Of a stretch of 64,000 nucleotides of DNA, positions 22,503 through 34,758 are shown one piece after another. The notes beneath the pieces are model-generated. The model saw only the letters and a list, made by a program, of their open reading frames with translations. It did no database searches and was not told where the DNA came from. Source of the stretch: Pandoraea communis. Its GTDB lineage: Bacteria > Pseudomonadota > Gammaproteobacteria > Burkholderiales > Burkholderiaceae. Numbering within the stretch: position 1 is the first letter of the stretch; every line of letters starts with the position of its first letter. The DNA lies in contig NZ_CABPSJ010000006.1 in assembly GCF_902459745.1 (NCBI RefSeq), positions 327,245 to 391,244 of the forward strand. Direction: 5' to 3'. Made by a program: the position numbers and the translations under genes.

Positions 22503-22832
22503 TTAGTTGCCCAGCGTCACAGTGATGTGACAGGTTTGCTTCTCGATCTTGTTACCGCGGCCTTTTGCACGGGCCGTGAAACGCTTGAGCGAGGTGCCCT
22601 TGTCGACGTAAATGCCCTTAACGCGCAGTTCGTCGATGTCAGCACCTTCGTTGTGCTCGGCGTTGGCGATAGCCGACTCGAGAACCTTCTTGATAATGTC
22701 CGCGGCCTTCTTCGGCGAGAAGGTCAGGACATTCAGTGCGCGCTCCAGCGGCAGGCCACGAATCTGGTCAGCGACCAGACGCGTTTTCTGCGCCGAGATA
22801 CGGGCACCGCGATGAATTGCTTTCACTTCCAT
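22503..22832 (-). CDS. rplV: ribosomal protein uL22
   Basis: A 109-residue 50S protein lining the exit tunnel. The start ATG 22832 ([20 protein letters not shown]) gives the standard length. The tunnel hairpin region [29 protein letters not shown] shows no deletion of the type linked to macrolide resistance. Confidence 0.98.
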   Translation of the reverse strand: MEVKAIHRGARISAQKTRLVADQIRGLPLERALNVLTFSPKKAADIIKKVLESAIANAEHNEGADIDELRVKGIYVDKGTSLKRFTARAKGRGNKIEKQTCHITVTLGN

Positions 22833-22842
22833 GATCGGCCCC

Positions 22843-23118
22843 TTATTTCTTCGCCTTCTTGTCGGCCGCATGGCCCTTGAAGGTACGGGTGAGCGCGAAC
22901 TCACCCAGCTTGTGGCCGACCATGTTTTCCGTCACGTACACCGGCACGTGCTGGCGGCCGTTATGCACGGCGATCGTCAGGCCGATGAAATCGGGCAGGA
23001 CGGTCGAACGACGCGACCAGGTCTTGATCGGCTTTTTGTCACGCGATGCAGCTGCCGCTTCCACTTTCTTCAGCAGATGAGCGTCGCAAAACGGACCTTT
23101 TTTAACAGAACGAGTCAT
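22843..23118 (-). CDS. rpsS: ribosomal protein uS19
   Basis: A 91-residue 30S head protein. It begins [20 protein letters not shown] and carries the signature [33 protein letters not shown]. Between rplB and rplV as usual. Confidence 0.98.
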   Translation of the reverse strand: MTRSVKKGPFCDAHLLKKVEAAAASRDKKPIKTWSRRSTVLPDFIGLTIAVHNGRQHVPVYVTENMVGHKLGEFALTRTFKGHAADKKAKK

Positions 23119-23131
23119 TTGCTAGCTCCAA

Positions 23132-23959
23132 TTAACGCTTCTTGCGACGCTGAACGATCATGCTGTCGGTGCGCTTGGTCGAGCGGGTACGCTTACCCTT
23201 GGTATGCTGACCCCACGGGCTGACCGGATGACGACCAGCAGCCGTACGACCTTCACCACCACCATGCGGGTGATCCACCGGGTTCATCGCCACACCGCGA
23301 ACGGTCGGGCGAATACCGCGCCAACGCTTTGCACCGGCCTTGCCGAGTTGGCGCAGGCTGTGCTCTTCGTTACCGACTTCACCGATGGTCGCGCGGCACT
23401 CGATGTGCACGCGACGAACTTCACCCGAACGCAGACGCACTTGAGCGTACGTGCCTTCGCGAGCCAGCAGCATTGCCGAGGTACCTGCGGCACGAGCGAT
23501 TTGCGCGCCCTTGCCCGGTTGCAGCTCGATGCCGTGAATCGTCGTACCGACCGGAATGTTGCGGATCGGCAGCGTGTTGCCAGCCTTGATCGGCGCTTCC
23601 GAGCCGCTCACCAGTTGCTGACCAACGGTCACGCCCTTCGGCGCAAGGATGTAACGACGCTCGCCATCGGCGTAGCACAGCAGAGCGATGTTCGCGCTGC
23701 GGTTCGGATCGTATTCCAGACGCTCGACCTTCGCCGTGATGCCGTCCTTGTTGCGACGGAAATCGACGATACGGTAGTGCTGCTTGTGACCGCCACCCAT
23801 ATGACGGGTGGTGATGTGACCGTTGTTGTTACGGCCAGCGGTCTTGCTCTTGGTATCGAGCAACGGGGCGAACGGCTTGCCCTTATGCAGATCCTTGTTG
23901 ACGACCTTGACCAGCGCGCGGCGGCCCGGCGACGTCGGTTTCGTTTTGACGAGTGCCAT
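23132..23959 (-). CDS. rplB: ribosomal protein uL2
   Basis: A 275-residue 50S protein at the peptidyl transferase centre, required for subunit joining. It has the RNA-binding domain with [22 protein letters not shown] near residue 43-65 and the catalytically linked histidine in [15 protein letters not shown] (about residue 230). 13 bases after rplW on the transcript. Confidence 0.98.
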   Translation of the reverse strand: MALVKTKPTSPGRRALVKVVNKDLHKGKPFAPLLDTKSKTAGRNNNGHITTRHMGGGHKQHYRIVDFRRNKDGITAKVERLEYDPNRSANIALLCYADGERRYILAPKGVTVGQQLVSGSEAPIKAGNTLPIRNIPVGTTIHGIELQPGKGAQIARAAGTSAMLLAREGTYAQVRLRSGEVRRVHIECRATIGEVGNEEHSLRQLGKAGAKRWRGIRPTVRGVAMNPVDHPHGGGEGRTAAGRHPVSPWGQHTKGKRTRSTKRTDSMIVQRRKKR

Positions 23960-23961
23960 GA

Positions 23962-24276
23962 TTACTTGGCCTCCGCTTCAAAATTGATTTCCTGACCCGG
24001 CTTCAAGCTCACGTAGGCCTTCTTCTCGTGGTCGCGACGACCCATGAAGCGGCCAAAGCGCTTTTGCTTGCCCTTACGGTTCAGGATCTGCACCGACTCG
24101 ACTTCCACCTTGAAGAGAAGCTCAACTGCAGCCTTCACTTCTTGCTTGTTCGCGTCGCGTGCAACTTGGAACACCACTTGTTCGTTCTTGTCAGCCACCA
24201 GCGTCGCCTTTTCGGAGATCACCGGCGCGAGCAGGACCTGGTACAGACGATGGTCGTTTTTACGCACGTCGCTCAT
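23962..24276 (-). CDS. rplW: ribosomal protein uL23
   Basis: A 104-residue exit-tunnel protein, docking site of trigger factor and SRP. Conserved parts are [24 protein letters not shown] and [28 protein letters not shown]. Its start overlaps the rplD stop by four bases. Confidence 0.98.
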   Translation of the reverse strand: MSDVRKNDHRLYQVLLAPVISEKATLVADKNEQVVFQVARDANKQEVKAAVELLFKVEVESVQILNRKGKQKRFGRFMGRRDHEKKAYVSLKPGQEINFEAEAK

Positions 24277-24893
24277 GACAGCATCTCCTCAATCTTGGCG
24301 ATCGCGCCCTTCGTCAGCAGCACCTTCTTGAAGTAGATGAGCGACAGCGGGTCGGCGAAACGCGGCTCGGTGACGGCAACGTGAGCCAGATTGCGCGAGG
24401 CCAGGAACAGGTTCTCGTCCACGCTATCCGTGATCAGCAGCACCGACTCAAGGCCCATGGCCTTGATCTTCTCAGCGAGCAGTTTCGTCTTCGGAGCATC
24501 CAGCTTGATGTCCTCGACGACCGACAGACGACCTTCACGGGCGAGCTGCGACAGAATCGAGCACACACCGGCGCGGTACATCTTCTTGTTGACCTTGTGG
24601 GTGAAGTTCTCTTCCGGCGAATTCGGGAAGATACGGCCACCGCCGCGCCACAGCGGGCTCGACGACATACCGGCACGAGCACGACCCGTACCCTTCTGAC
24701 GCCACGGCTTCTTGGTCGTGTGCTTGACCTGTTCACGGTCCTTCTGCGCACGATTGCCGCTACGGGCGTTGGCTTGATAAGCCACCACAACCTGATGGAT
24801 CAGCGCTTCGTTGTAGTCACGGCCGAACACGACGTCCGACGCGTTGACAGCGGCGCCTTCCTGACCTTGCTCATTCAGGAGCTTCAGTTCCAT
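24273..24893 (-). CDS. rplD: ribosomal protein uL4
   Basis: A 206-residue 50S protein; in E. coli it also represses the S10 operon at the leader. The tunnel-loop segment [34 protein letters not shown] (about 55-90) is intact, with no change suggesting macrolide resistance. The ancestral autoregulation could act on the leader hairpin at 25596-25628, but this is untested. Confidence 0.98.
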   Translation of the reverse strand: MELKLLNEQGQEGAAVNASDVVFGRDYNEALIHQVVVAYQANARSGNRAQKDREQVKHTTKKPWRQKGTGRARAGMSSSPLWRGGGRIFPNSPEENFTHKVNKKMYRAGVCSILSQLAREGRLSVVEDIKLDAPKTKLLAEKIKAMGLESVLLITDSVDENLFLASRNLAHVAVTEPRFADPLSLIYFKKVLLTKGAIAKIEEMLS

Positions 24894-24895
24894 TG

Positions 24896-25552
24896 TTACG
24901 CTCCCTTCGCGAGTTTGGCCTTGACTGCCGAGGTCACGAAAACCTTGCCTTCGTTGGCGCCCGGAACGGCACCCTTCACGAAGATCAGGTTACGCTCAGC
25001 GTCAATGCGCGCGATTTCGAGATTCTGCACCGTCGTGGTGACGTCGCCCAGGTGACCCGTCATGCGCTTACCCGGGAACACACGACCCGGATCCTGCGCC
25101 ATACCGATCGAACCCGGCACGTTGTGCGAACGCGAGTTACCGTGCGAAGCGCGGCCCGAAGCGAAGTTGTAGCGCTTGATGGTACCGGCGTAGCCCTTAC
25201 CGATCGACACACCTTGCACGTCGACCTTCTGGCCCACTTGGAAGAGATCGACGCCAACCACTGCGCCCGGCTGCAATTCAGCAGCTTTGGCAGCGTCAAC
25301 GCGGAATTCCTTGAGGATTTCACCGGCTTCGACACCCGCTTTCGCGAAGTGACCGGCGGCGGCCTTAACCACGCGCGTTGCGCGGCGATTGCCGAAAGTG
25401 ACTTGAACGGCGGTGTAGCCGTCCGTTTCATCCGTCTTGATTTGCGTCACGCGGTTGTTAGACACGTCGAGCACGGTAACGGGAATCGAATCGCCGTCGT
25501 CCGTGAAAATACGCGTCATGCCAACCTTGCGACCGACAAGGCCAAGGCTCAT
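24896..25552 (-). CDS. rplC: ribosomal protein uL3
   Basis: A 218-residue 50S assembly-initiator protein. The start at ATG 25552 ([16 protein letters not shown]) is preceded by GGAG at seven bases; upstream in-frame ATG codons lack such support. The methylated-glutamine loop [23 protein letters not shown] is present. First gene of its own transcription unit, behind the promoter at 25651-25679. Confidence 0.97.
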   Translation of the reverse strand: MSLGLVGRKVGMTRIFTDDGDSIPVTVLDVSNNRVTQIKTDETDGYTAVQVTFGNRRATRVVKAAAGHFAKAGVEAGEILKEFRVDAAKAAELQPGAVVGVDLFQVGQKVDVQGVSIGKGYAGTIKRYNFASGRASHGNSRSHNVPGSIGMAQDPGRVFPGKRMTGHLGDVTTTVQNLEIARIDAERNLIFVKGAVPGANEGKVFVTSAVKAKLAKGA

Positions 25553-25595
25553 GATTTTCTCCATTCCCGACTGCGATTGGCCGGGGCTAAATGAC

Positions 25596-25628
25596 AAAAG
25601 GATGGTCCACGGATGTGGGCCATCTTTT
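25596..25628 (-). promoter_or_regulatory. leader hairpin of the rplC operon
   Basis: On the minus strand AAAAGATGG-C-CCAC pairs with GTGG-A-CCATC-C-TTTT around a 4-base loop, within the ~90-base rplC leader. The stem ends in TTTTGTC, so it could act as an attenuator, in the position where E. coli has the L4-responsive leader of the S10 operon. Confidence 0.5.
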
Positions 25629-25650
25629 CAAAACTACACTTGAGCCCGCC

Positions 25651-25679
25651 ATTATAGACGGACTTTTATCGCTTGACAA
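25651..25679 (-). promoter_or_regulatory. sigma-70 promoter of the rplC operon
   Basis: The minus strand carries TTGTCA (25679-25674), 17 bases, TATAAT (25656-25651). The expected start is near 25644, giving a leader of about 90 bases. It sits just after the terminator that follows rpsJ. Confidence 0.8.
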
Positions 25680-25699
25680 GTGTTGCTAAATCGCATAAC

Positions 25700-25732
25700 A
25701 AAGCCCCGCCGGTCCAGCATTGGCGGGGCTTT
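25700..25732 (-). terminator. terminator after rpsJ
   Basis: AAAGCCCCGCC and GGCGGGGCTTT form an 11-bp stem around an 11-base loop, 24 bases past the rpsJ stop. The T-run is weak (CTTTGTTATG), so read-through into rplC is possible. Confidence 0.65.
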
Positions 25733-25756
25733 CAAGAGCAAAGTCGCTCGCAAGCC

Positions 25757-26068
25757 TTACTGCAGCTTGATCTCGACGTCGACGCCAGCCGGCAGGTCCA
25801 GCTTCATCAGCGCGTCGACGGTCTTGTCCGTCGGATCGACGATGTCCATCAGGCGCTGGTGCGTGCGGATTTCGAGCTGGTCGCGCGACGTCTTGTTGAC
25901 GTGCGGCGAACGCAGGATGTCGAAACGCTCGATACGCGTCGGCAGGGGCACCGGGCCCTTGACGATGGCGCCGGTGCGCTTGGCGGTTTCAACGATTTCG
26001 GCGGCCGACTGGTCGATCAGGCGGTAGTCGAAAGCCTTCAGGCGAATGCGGATCTTTTGGTTCTGCAT
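25757..26068 (-). CDS. rpsJ: ribosomal protein uS10
   Basis: A 103-residue 30S protein that is also transcription factor NusE, partner of NusB in antitermination. It begins [20 protein letters not shown] and has the signature [35 protein letters not shown]. Here it is the last gene of the str transcript and is separated from rplC by a terminator and promoter, whereas in E. coli it heads the S10 operon. Confidence 0.98.
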   Translation of the reverse strand: MQNQKIRIRLKAFDYRLIDQSAAEIVETAKRTGAIVKGPVPLPTRIERFDILRSPHVNKTSRDQLEIRTHQRLMDIVDPTDKTVDALMKLDLPAGVDVEIKLQ

Positions 26069-26186
26069 GGTATTTCTCCAAAGAGCGTGGCAGCCCTCGT
26101 TCGGGTGCCGGGTAAATCACAAAGAGCAAACAGACTTTGAGAAACAGGCGCCGGCAGCGCCGGCACCTGGGTCATCGAATCCGCAA

Positions 26187-27395
<1,209 letters not shown>

Positions 27396-27438
27396 TTCCG
27401 AATCCTCAGATACTGAATAGACGATTAAACAGTGAGTA

Positions 27439-27468
27439 GGGTGAGCGCATCACCCGATGCGCTCACCC
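27439..27468 (-). other. 13-bp perfect hairpin between fusA and tuf
   Basis: GGGTGAGCGCATC and GATGCGCTCACCC flank a 4-base loop in the 83-base fusA-tuf spacer. No T-run follows on either strand, so it is more likely an RNA processing or stability element than a terminator. Confidence 0.7.
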
Positions 27469-27478
27469 ACCAAATCAA

Positions 27479-29581
<2,103 letters not shown>

Positions 29582-29698
29582 TTTAAGCCTCTTTCAATGT
29601 AGCCGCCATTTTTGAGGGGGCTACTAACACAAACGGGCGAGGCGCAATTTCTCATGCGCACCCGCCCCGGTTTCTGCTCTAGGTACTGCTTGCCAGCG

Positions 29699-30169
29699 TC
29701 AGAAGCGGAAGTGCGAGAATGCCTTGTTGGCTTCGGCCATGCGGTGAACTTCGTCACGCTTCTTCATGGCGCCGCCACGGCCTTCCGAGGCCTCGATCAG
29801 CTCACCTGCCAGACGCAGGGCCATCGACTTCTCGCTACGCTTTTTCGCGGCCTCACGCAACCAACGCATCGCCAATGCCATACGACGCGACGGACGCACT
29901 TCGACCGGAACTTGATAGTTTGCACCGCCAACACGGCGGCTCTTGACTTCAACCACCGGCTTCACGTTACCGAGAGCGGTGTTGAAGACTTCCAGCGGAT
30001 CCTTGCCCGCCTTGGTTTGGATCTGCTCGAAAGCACCATAAACGATGCGCTCTGCAACCGACTTCTTGCCGGCAAGCATGAGCACGTTCATGAATTTAGC
30101 GACATCAACGTTGCCGAACTTCGGATCGGGCAACACTTCGCGCTTGGGGACTTCGCGACGACGCGGCAT
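29699..30169 (-). CDS. rpsG: ribosomal protein uS7
   Basis: A 156-residue 30S head assembly protein that in E. coli represses the str operon. The start ATG 30169 ([20 protein letters not shown]) matches the family; a longer in-frame extension is unlikely. It has the signature [19 protein letters not shown] and ends [11 protein letters not shown]. 123 bases after rpsL. Confidence 0.98.
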   Translation of the reverse strand: MPRRREVPKREVLPDPKFGNVDVAKFMNVLMLAGKKSVAERIVYGAFEQIQTKAGKDPLEVFNTALGNVKPVVEVKSRRVGGANYQVPVEVRPSRRMALAMRWLREAAKKRSEKSMALRLAGELIEASEGRGGAMKKRDEVHRMAEANKAFSHFRF

Positions 30170-30292
30170 GATTTCTTCCTTAATAGATTCAGTTGGAGCT
30201 TGGCTCCAGGCCACCTACTAGCCAACAGGCCGAGTGACCACTTACTCAGTGACGATGTACCACCATCACCGAACGTATATCCGCTCAGCCGC

Positions 30293-30667
30293 TTAGGCCT
30301 TCGGACGCTTCGCGCCGTACTTCGAACGGGCCTGCTTACGGTCCTTGACGCCCTGCGTGTCGAGACTACCGCGCACCATGTGGTAACGCACACCCGGCAA
30401 GTCCTTCACACGACCGCCGCGAATCAGCACGACCGAGTGTTCCTGCAGGTTGTGGCCTTCACCGCCGATGTACGAGATGACTTCGAAACCGTTGGTCAGG
30501 CGCACCTTGGCAACCTTACGCAGTGCGGAGTTCGGCTTCTTCGGCGTCGTCGTGTACACACGGGTGCACACGCCACGACGCTGCGGGCAGTCCTGCAGGG
30601 CCGGGCTCTTGCTCTTGATTTGAGCAGAGGTGCGCGGCTTGCGGACCAATTGGTTAATCGTTGGCAT
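30293..30667 (-). CDS. rpsL: ribosomal protein uS12
   Basis: A 124-residue decoding-centre protein and first gene of the str operon. Lys43 ([13 protein letters not shown]) and Lys88 ([11 protein letters not shown]) are wild type, so the sequence gives no sign of streptomycin resistance. Ends AKRPKA. Transcribed from the strong promoter at 30833-30861 with a leader of about 160 bases that contains small AT-rich hairpins. Confidence 0.98.
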   Translation of the reverse strand: MPTINQLVRKPRTSAQIKSKSPALQDCPQRRGVCTRVYTTTPKKPNSALRKVAKVRLTNGFEVISYIGGEGHNLQEHSVVLIRGGRVKDLPGVRYHMVRGSLDTQGVKDRKQARSKYGAKRPKA

Positions 30668-30832
30668 TGTGATTTCCTAAACGTGTCAAAAGCATGAAAG
30701 CCAAGGCGGGCCGTCATGCGACTTTACTGCGTACTCCCCGGTTGCTCTTGCGGATTGCCCACATCTAAACGCTTGATGCATAAGCACTTTGCATTAGGCA
30801 TAGCCATACCGCCGGAAAAACCGGAGCCTGCG

Positions 30833-30861
30833 ACTATACCTGTGCTCAACACAAGTGTCAA
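30833..30861 (-). promoter_or_regulatory. str operon promoter
   Basis: The minus strand reads TTGACA (30861-30856), 17 bases, TATAGT (30838-30833), an almost perfect sigma-70 promoter pointing at rpsL-rpsG-fusA-tuf-rpsJ. Confidence 0.85.
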
Positions 30862-30985
30862 TGCACTCTCGTGCAAATTTGTCCGGTAAGTCGTTGATTG
30901 TTAACGCGTTGCCGCGTCAACCCGCGCAGGCGTACCGGCTCAAGATGCGGCATGACTTCCCGAATTCAAGTATTGCGACACCCAT

Positions 30986-31037
30986 GTATGCAAATTACAC
31001 TGTGAATATTCGGCATGAATACCGAAAATTTCCATAC
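30986..31037 (+). promoter_or_regulatory. candidate operator of the MocR gene, nested inverted repeats
   Basis: An outer inverted repeat GTATGCAAATT (30986-30996) / AATTTCCATAC (31027-31037) matches at 10 of 11 positions, and an inner TTCGG (31009-31013) / CCGAA (31022-31026) lies within it. It ends 17 bases before the regulator start, in the position expected for autoregulation. Confidence 0.5.
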
Positions 31038-31054
31038 ATAACACCGACATCGCC

Positions 31055-32449
31055 ATGGACGCCTCCCACGACAGCCTGCGCGCCACCTTCTGGAAACCCG
31101 CGCTTACCGCCGGCAAGGGGCCACGCTATCTGCGGCTGGCCGGTTTCATCGAGCAGTCGGTGGCGGATGGACGTCTGCGTCCGGGCGACCGTCTGCCGGC
31201 GCAGCGTGAGCTGGCGGCGTGGCTGGGTATCGATTTCACGACGGTCACGCGCGCTTACAACCGGGCGCGCGAGCGCAACGCCATCGAGGGACGCGGCCCC
31301 CTCGGCACATTCGTGAGCACGCCTCGCGTAGCACTCGATCAGGTGCTCGATCTCGGGATGAATATCCCGCCTGCGCCAGCCGGGCTGTTTCTCGGCGAGA
31401 TGCTGCACAAGGGGATCGACGAAGTGCTCCGGCACACGGATGCGTCGATGCTCATGGCGTATCAACTGGGTGACGGTGGCGTGGCCGACCGGCAAGCCGG
31501 CGCCTTGTGGCTCGCGCCGATGCTCGGTTCTGTCTCCGCGTCCGACGTGCTCGTCTGTCCCGGCGCGCAAGCCACACTGGCCGCCCTGCTGCTCGCGGGC
31601 ACCGCGCGCGACGAGACGGTGCTATGCGAGCCGATCATCTACCCAGGCCTCCATAGCGCGGCGCGCACGCTCGGACGCCGACTGGCACACGTGGCCACCG
31701 ACGACGACGGTATGCAGCCCGACGCCCTGCGCGCTGCCGCACAAGAGCACAACGCGCGTCTGGTCTATCTGAACCCGACACTTCAGAATCCGACCACCCG
31801 CACGATGCCCGAGCGCCGCCGCCGCGAGTTGCTCGCTGTCGCCGAAACGCTCGATCTGACGCTGATCGAAGACGATCCCTACTGGCGTCTCGCCAAAGAC
31901 GCCCCGCCACCTCTGGCGCGTCTTGCCCCGCATCGCGTGCATTACGTGGCTACGCTGTCGAAATGCCTCACGCCGGGGTTGCGCACCGCATACGTTCGGC
32001 TTGCCAACGCGCGCCAACGCGACAACTTCCTGAATACGCTGCACTCCTTCGCGCTCATGGCGCCGCCGCTGATGACAGGGCTGGCCACACAGTGGATTCA
32101 TAACGGCATGGCCGATCGCATTCTGGATGGCGTGAAGGACGCTGCCGCGCAGCGTCAGGCCATCGCCGCCGGCATTTTGGGCGACGCACACACGCCTGCG
32201 GTGCAGGGAATTCATCTCTGGCAAGCGCTGCCTGCCCCTTGGACGGCCCGCGAATTGACGATGGCTGCCCGCGCTGAAGGGCTGGCCGTCACCCCCGCCG
32301 ACGCGTTCTGTCTGAGCCCCGAAGTCCCCAACGCCATCCGCATTTCGCTAGGCGGCGTGCGAGACACCGAGCGTCTGGCCAGCGCGCTCAAGCGCCTGAA
32401 GTCGCTGCTGCGCGAAGTGCCGCCCAGCGTGCGCGCCGCCATCGTTTGA
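31055..32449 (+). CDS. MocR/GntR-type regulator with aminotransferase domain
   Basis: A 464-residue PLP-dependent transcription factor. The N-terminal winged helix (about 22-88) has PGDRLPAQRELAAWLGIDFTTVTRAYNRAR, and the long C-terminal domain is a fold-type I aminotransferase with NPTLQNPT (240-247), EDDPYW (272-277) and the PLP lysine K303 in LSKCLTPGLR. In the family (GabR, PdxR, TauR) the second domain senses amino compounds or PLP. It stands alone with no aminotransferase or transporter beside it, so the target is unknown; a nested inverted repeat upstream suggests autoregulation. Confidence 0.88.
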   Translation: MDASHDSLRATFWKPALTAGKGPRYLRLAGFIEQSVADGRLRPGDRLPAQRELAAWLGIDFTTVTRAYNRARERNAIEGRGPLGTFVSTPRVALDQVLDLGMNIPPAPAGLFLGEMLHKGIDEVLRHTDASMLMAYQLGDGGVADRQAGALWLAPMLGSVSASDVLVCPGAQATLAALLLAGTARDETVLCEPIIYPGLHSAARTLGRRLAHVATDDDGMQPDALRAAAQEHNARLVYLNPTLQNPTTRTMPERRRRELLAVAETLDLTLIEDDPYWRLAKDAPPPLARLAPHRVHYVATLSKCLTPGLRTAYVRLANARQRDNFLNTLHSFALMAPPLMTGLATQWIHNGMADRILDGVKDAAAQRQAIAAGILGDAHTPAVQGIHLWQALPAPWTARELTMAARAEGLAVTPADAFCLSPEVPNAIRISLGGVRDTERLASALKRLKSLLREVPPSVRAAIV

Positions 32450-32579
32450 ATAGGACAGCGCCCCCGCCTGTGCCGAACCCCGAACGCACACGCCCCGACG
32501 CAATAGTCTGAGGCAATGCAACGCCCATACTCCGGCGCATCGCGGGAACGGACCCGTGACCTCAACTGGAGTGGCAGCG

Positions 32580-33815
32580 ATGTATTTTCCTCTGATGAAT
32601 TGGGTAACGACTGCGCTAACCGTCTCATACGGCGTGCCATTGCCGCACCTGAACACTCACGACATGACGTCCGATCTCAGGCAGGTTGCCCCGGCGCCGG
32701 CGTCCGTCACCTCGCGAAGTCCGGCGGCCCCCATCACCGCGACCACGTTCGACTGGTCGCGCGCGCCGACCACCCGCGCACGCGTCTTCGCGGAACGGCT
32801 CTCGGACGTGCGGCCGGTTTGCGTGAGAGGCAGCCGCAACGATGCCGAGAATTGTCTGCTCGATCTTCCTGCGGACACCAACGTCGACGTCAGTGCAAGC
32901 CGTCTGATGCTCGCCGGCTGCGAAGCATCGCTGCCCGCTCCCATGCGTGCGGAGCTCTCGAGGCAGGGGCGCGACACCCTCGCGCTCGAGCAAGCGTTTT
33001 CCGAAACCTTCACGGCTGAGTCCGAGGGCAAATTTTCGGTGTCCTCCATTGAAGCACGCCTGACACAGCGACTCAGCCAAATGCCACCGGACATTCAGCA
33101 CATGCTGCGCCGTGCCGACACGTACATTGAAGTGCCGCAGCTAACGTTCTTACGCGTGCTGACCGGCGAGCAGGAGGCGCGGCGCCATCACGTTGCGGGC
33201 CCATTCCCGGATGCGCGTACCCAGCGCTCGGCCAGTGCCCCCGAGGTGCGCGACGCCATGCTTGGCGCCTACATCACCACACCTGTGAATAACCGGCTTC
33301 GCACGCTCTTCGTCTCGCTGGCAACGCCGACGACCGTACAGCGGGTGTTTCAGGACACGCTCACACACGCGGCTCGGCATGTGCCTCACCTGTTCGGCGA
33401 AATCCCGGAGTCCTACATGACCACCCGCATGCAGATGCGGGCCGTGGGGCCCGGCAGCGGCATCGTGCGCACACTGGCCGAGCTGCTTCACGACGGCCAT
33501 CAACGCTACGGCGAGTTCGCCCGCGGCGAGACGCGTGAGGCGCTTGCCCCCGAATCGCATCGCCACGTCCGGCAGCCGTCATGCCGGCCGGGTCTTCCGG
33601 CCCCCCCCTTCCCGGCGACACAAATGACCTCGCCGGCACCCGCCACCTCTCCGAGCGAGGGACGACCGCAGGCAAGCGCCGCCCCGACGCAGGCCCCGTC
33701 CCGAGCACGCATGCGGCGTGACCCGCCTTCGGTCGCCGAAATGCAACAGGCGCTAGCGACGCTTGAGCGTCTGGACCGGGAATACTCGACACTGGCACGC
33801 CCCCGTTACGGCTGA
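32580..33815 (+). CDS. hypothetical protein, 411 residues
   Basis: I do not recognise this protein. The ATG at 32580 follows CTGGAG at good spacing; an in-frame ATG 24 bases upstream lacks it. No signal peptide or membrane span is clear beyond a weakly hydrophobic first 20 residues. Residues ~55-290 look globular (SIEARLTQRLSQMPPDIQHMLRRADTYIEVPQL; LFVSLATPTTVQRVFQDTLTHAARHVPHLFGEIPESYM). Residues ~325-385 are Pro/Ala/Ser-rich, followed by a short charged helix (VAEMQQALATLERLDREY). No zinc protease motif is visible. The disordered linker and lone location could fit a secreted effector, but this is only a guess. The open frame has high-GC codon use like its neighbours. Confidence 0.6.
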   Translation: MYFPLMNWVTTALTVSYGVPLPHLNTHDMTSDLRQVAPAPASVTSRSPAAPITATTFDWSRAPTTRARVFAERLSDVRPVCVRGSRNDAENCLLDLPADTNVDVSASRLMLAGCEASLPAPMRAELSRQGRDTLALEQAFSETFTAESEGKFSVSSIEARLTQRLSQMPPDIQHMLRRADTYIEVPQLTFLRVLTGEQEARRHHVAGPFPDARTQRSASAPEVRDAMLGAYITTPVNNRLRTLFVSLATPTTVQRVFQDTLTHAARHVPHLFGEIPESYMTTRMQMRAVGPGSGIVRTLAELLHDGHQRYGEFARGETREALAPESHRHVRQPSCRPGLPAPPFPATQMTSPAPATSPSEGRPQASAAPTQAPSRARMRRDPPSVAEMQQALATLERLDREYSTLARPRYG

Positions 33816-34035
33816 TCCGGAAACGCGTCGCTCTCCTCTCGAAAGGCAGCCAGCGTGGCACTTTTGCGCTGGACGGCGGGGGAAAACCACCTCGAACTAT
33901 CAAATCCCATAGCTCGGGTGTCGCATCCGGCGTAGCCGATGTCACTCAACGCGTTTTTTTCAAAGGCGCGAATTCGTACACTCCCTCCATTCGGAGGGAA
34001 GACCTCCGCCCCCTGACACGAGTCCCCATTCAGCC

Positions 34036-34758
34036 ATGCAGGCAAGTTTCGAAAAAGACAGCATTCTGGTGCTCGATGTCGATGGCACTCTGACCGATTC
34101 GGTACGCATTCACCAGCGCGCGCTGCTTGGCGCGATGGAGTCGCTGGCGTTCGAAGGCCTGAACACCGATTGGGGCAGCTACCCCCATCACACCGACACC
34201 GGCATCCTCATTCACGCCCACGCGGAGCACGGCCGGGCGCTGCCGCAGCCGCACGACCTGGCGCGCTTCGAGCATGAGATCGACGAGCGCTTCACTGCCC
34301 TGCTCAACGCCCACGGTCTGGCCGAGATTCCCGGCGCACGCGCGTTCGTCGACGCCGCTCACCGTTCGCGCTGGGGCGTGGTGTTCGCGACGGGCGGCAT
34401 CCGGCAGGTCAGTCACCGCAAGCTGCGCTCGGTGGCCATCGACTACACGGACGCAATGCTCATTACGGCATCTGAATACAGCTCACGCGAACAGCTCGTC
34501 ACCGAAGCGATCAAGCGGGCACAGGCGGGTTACGGCATTGCGAAGCCGCGCGCGATCGTCTCGATGGGCGATGGGATGTGGGACCTGAAAGTGGCGCGTC
34601 AGCTTGGCATCGATTTCGTCGGGATCGGCTCGAAGCGCCAGCGCTCCCCCCTGCATGCCGAAGGCGTGACCGTCTACGACGACATGTGGGACGCCATGCA
34701 CTGGCTCACGCCTGGCCGCGGGCGCGCGTCAGGTACTCGCTTGGCGTCACGCCCATAA
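34036..34758 (+). CDS. HAD-family hydrolase, phosphoglycolate-phosphatase-like
   Basis: A 240-residue HAD phosphatase. Motif I is DVDGTLTDS (about 14-22) with the nucleophile Asp and acid Asp; motif II is ATGG (about 116-119), where Thr fills the usual Ser/Thr place; motif III lysine is probably in AKPRAI; motif IV is GDGMWD. A helical cap domain lies at ~25-95, class C1. The substrate cannot be told from sequence. The 3' end overlaps the convergent AraC gene by 53 bases. No clear ribosome-binding site precedes the ATG. Confidence 0.82.
   Translation: MQASFEKDSILVLDVDGTLTDSVRIHQRALLGAMESLAFEGLNTDWGSYPHHTDTGILIHAHAEHGRALPQPHDLARFEHEIDERFTALLNAHGLAEIPGARAFVDAAHRSRWGVVFATGGIRQVSHRKLRSVAIDYTDAMLITASEYSSREQLVTEAIKRAQAGYGIAKPRAIVSMGDGMWDLKVARQLGIDFVGIGSKRQRSPLHAEGVTVYDDMWDAMHWLTPGRGRASGTRLASRP

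Larger units (their letters stand above)
30668..31054. other. divergent region between rpsL and the MocR regulator
   Basis: No gene. It contains the ~160-base rpsL leader (30668-30826), the rpsL promoter (30833-30861), and on the right side a nested inverted repeat just ahead of the MocR gene (30986-31037). The middle section 30870-30985 is ordinary with no clear structure. Confidence 0.5.

Noticed and set aside
30293-30667. Possible streptomycin resistance in rpsL
   Set aside because: Lys43 and Lys88 are wild type.
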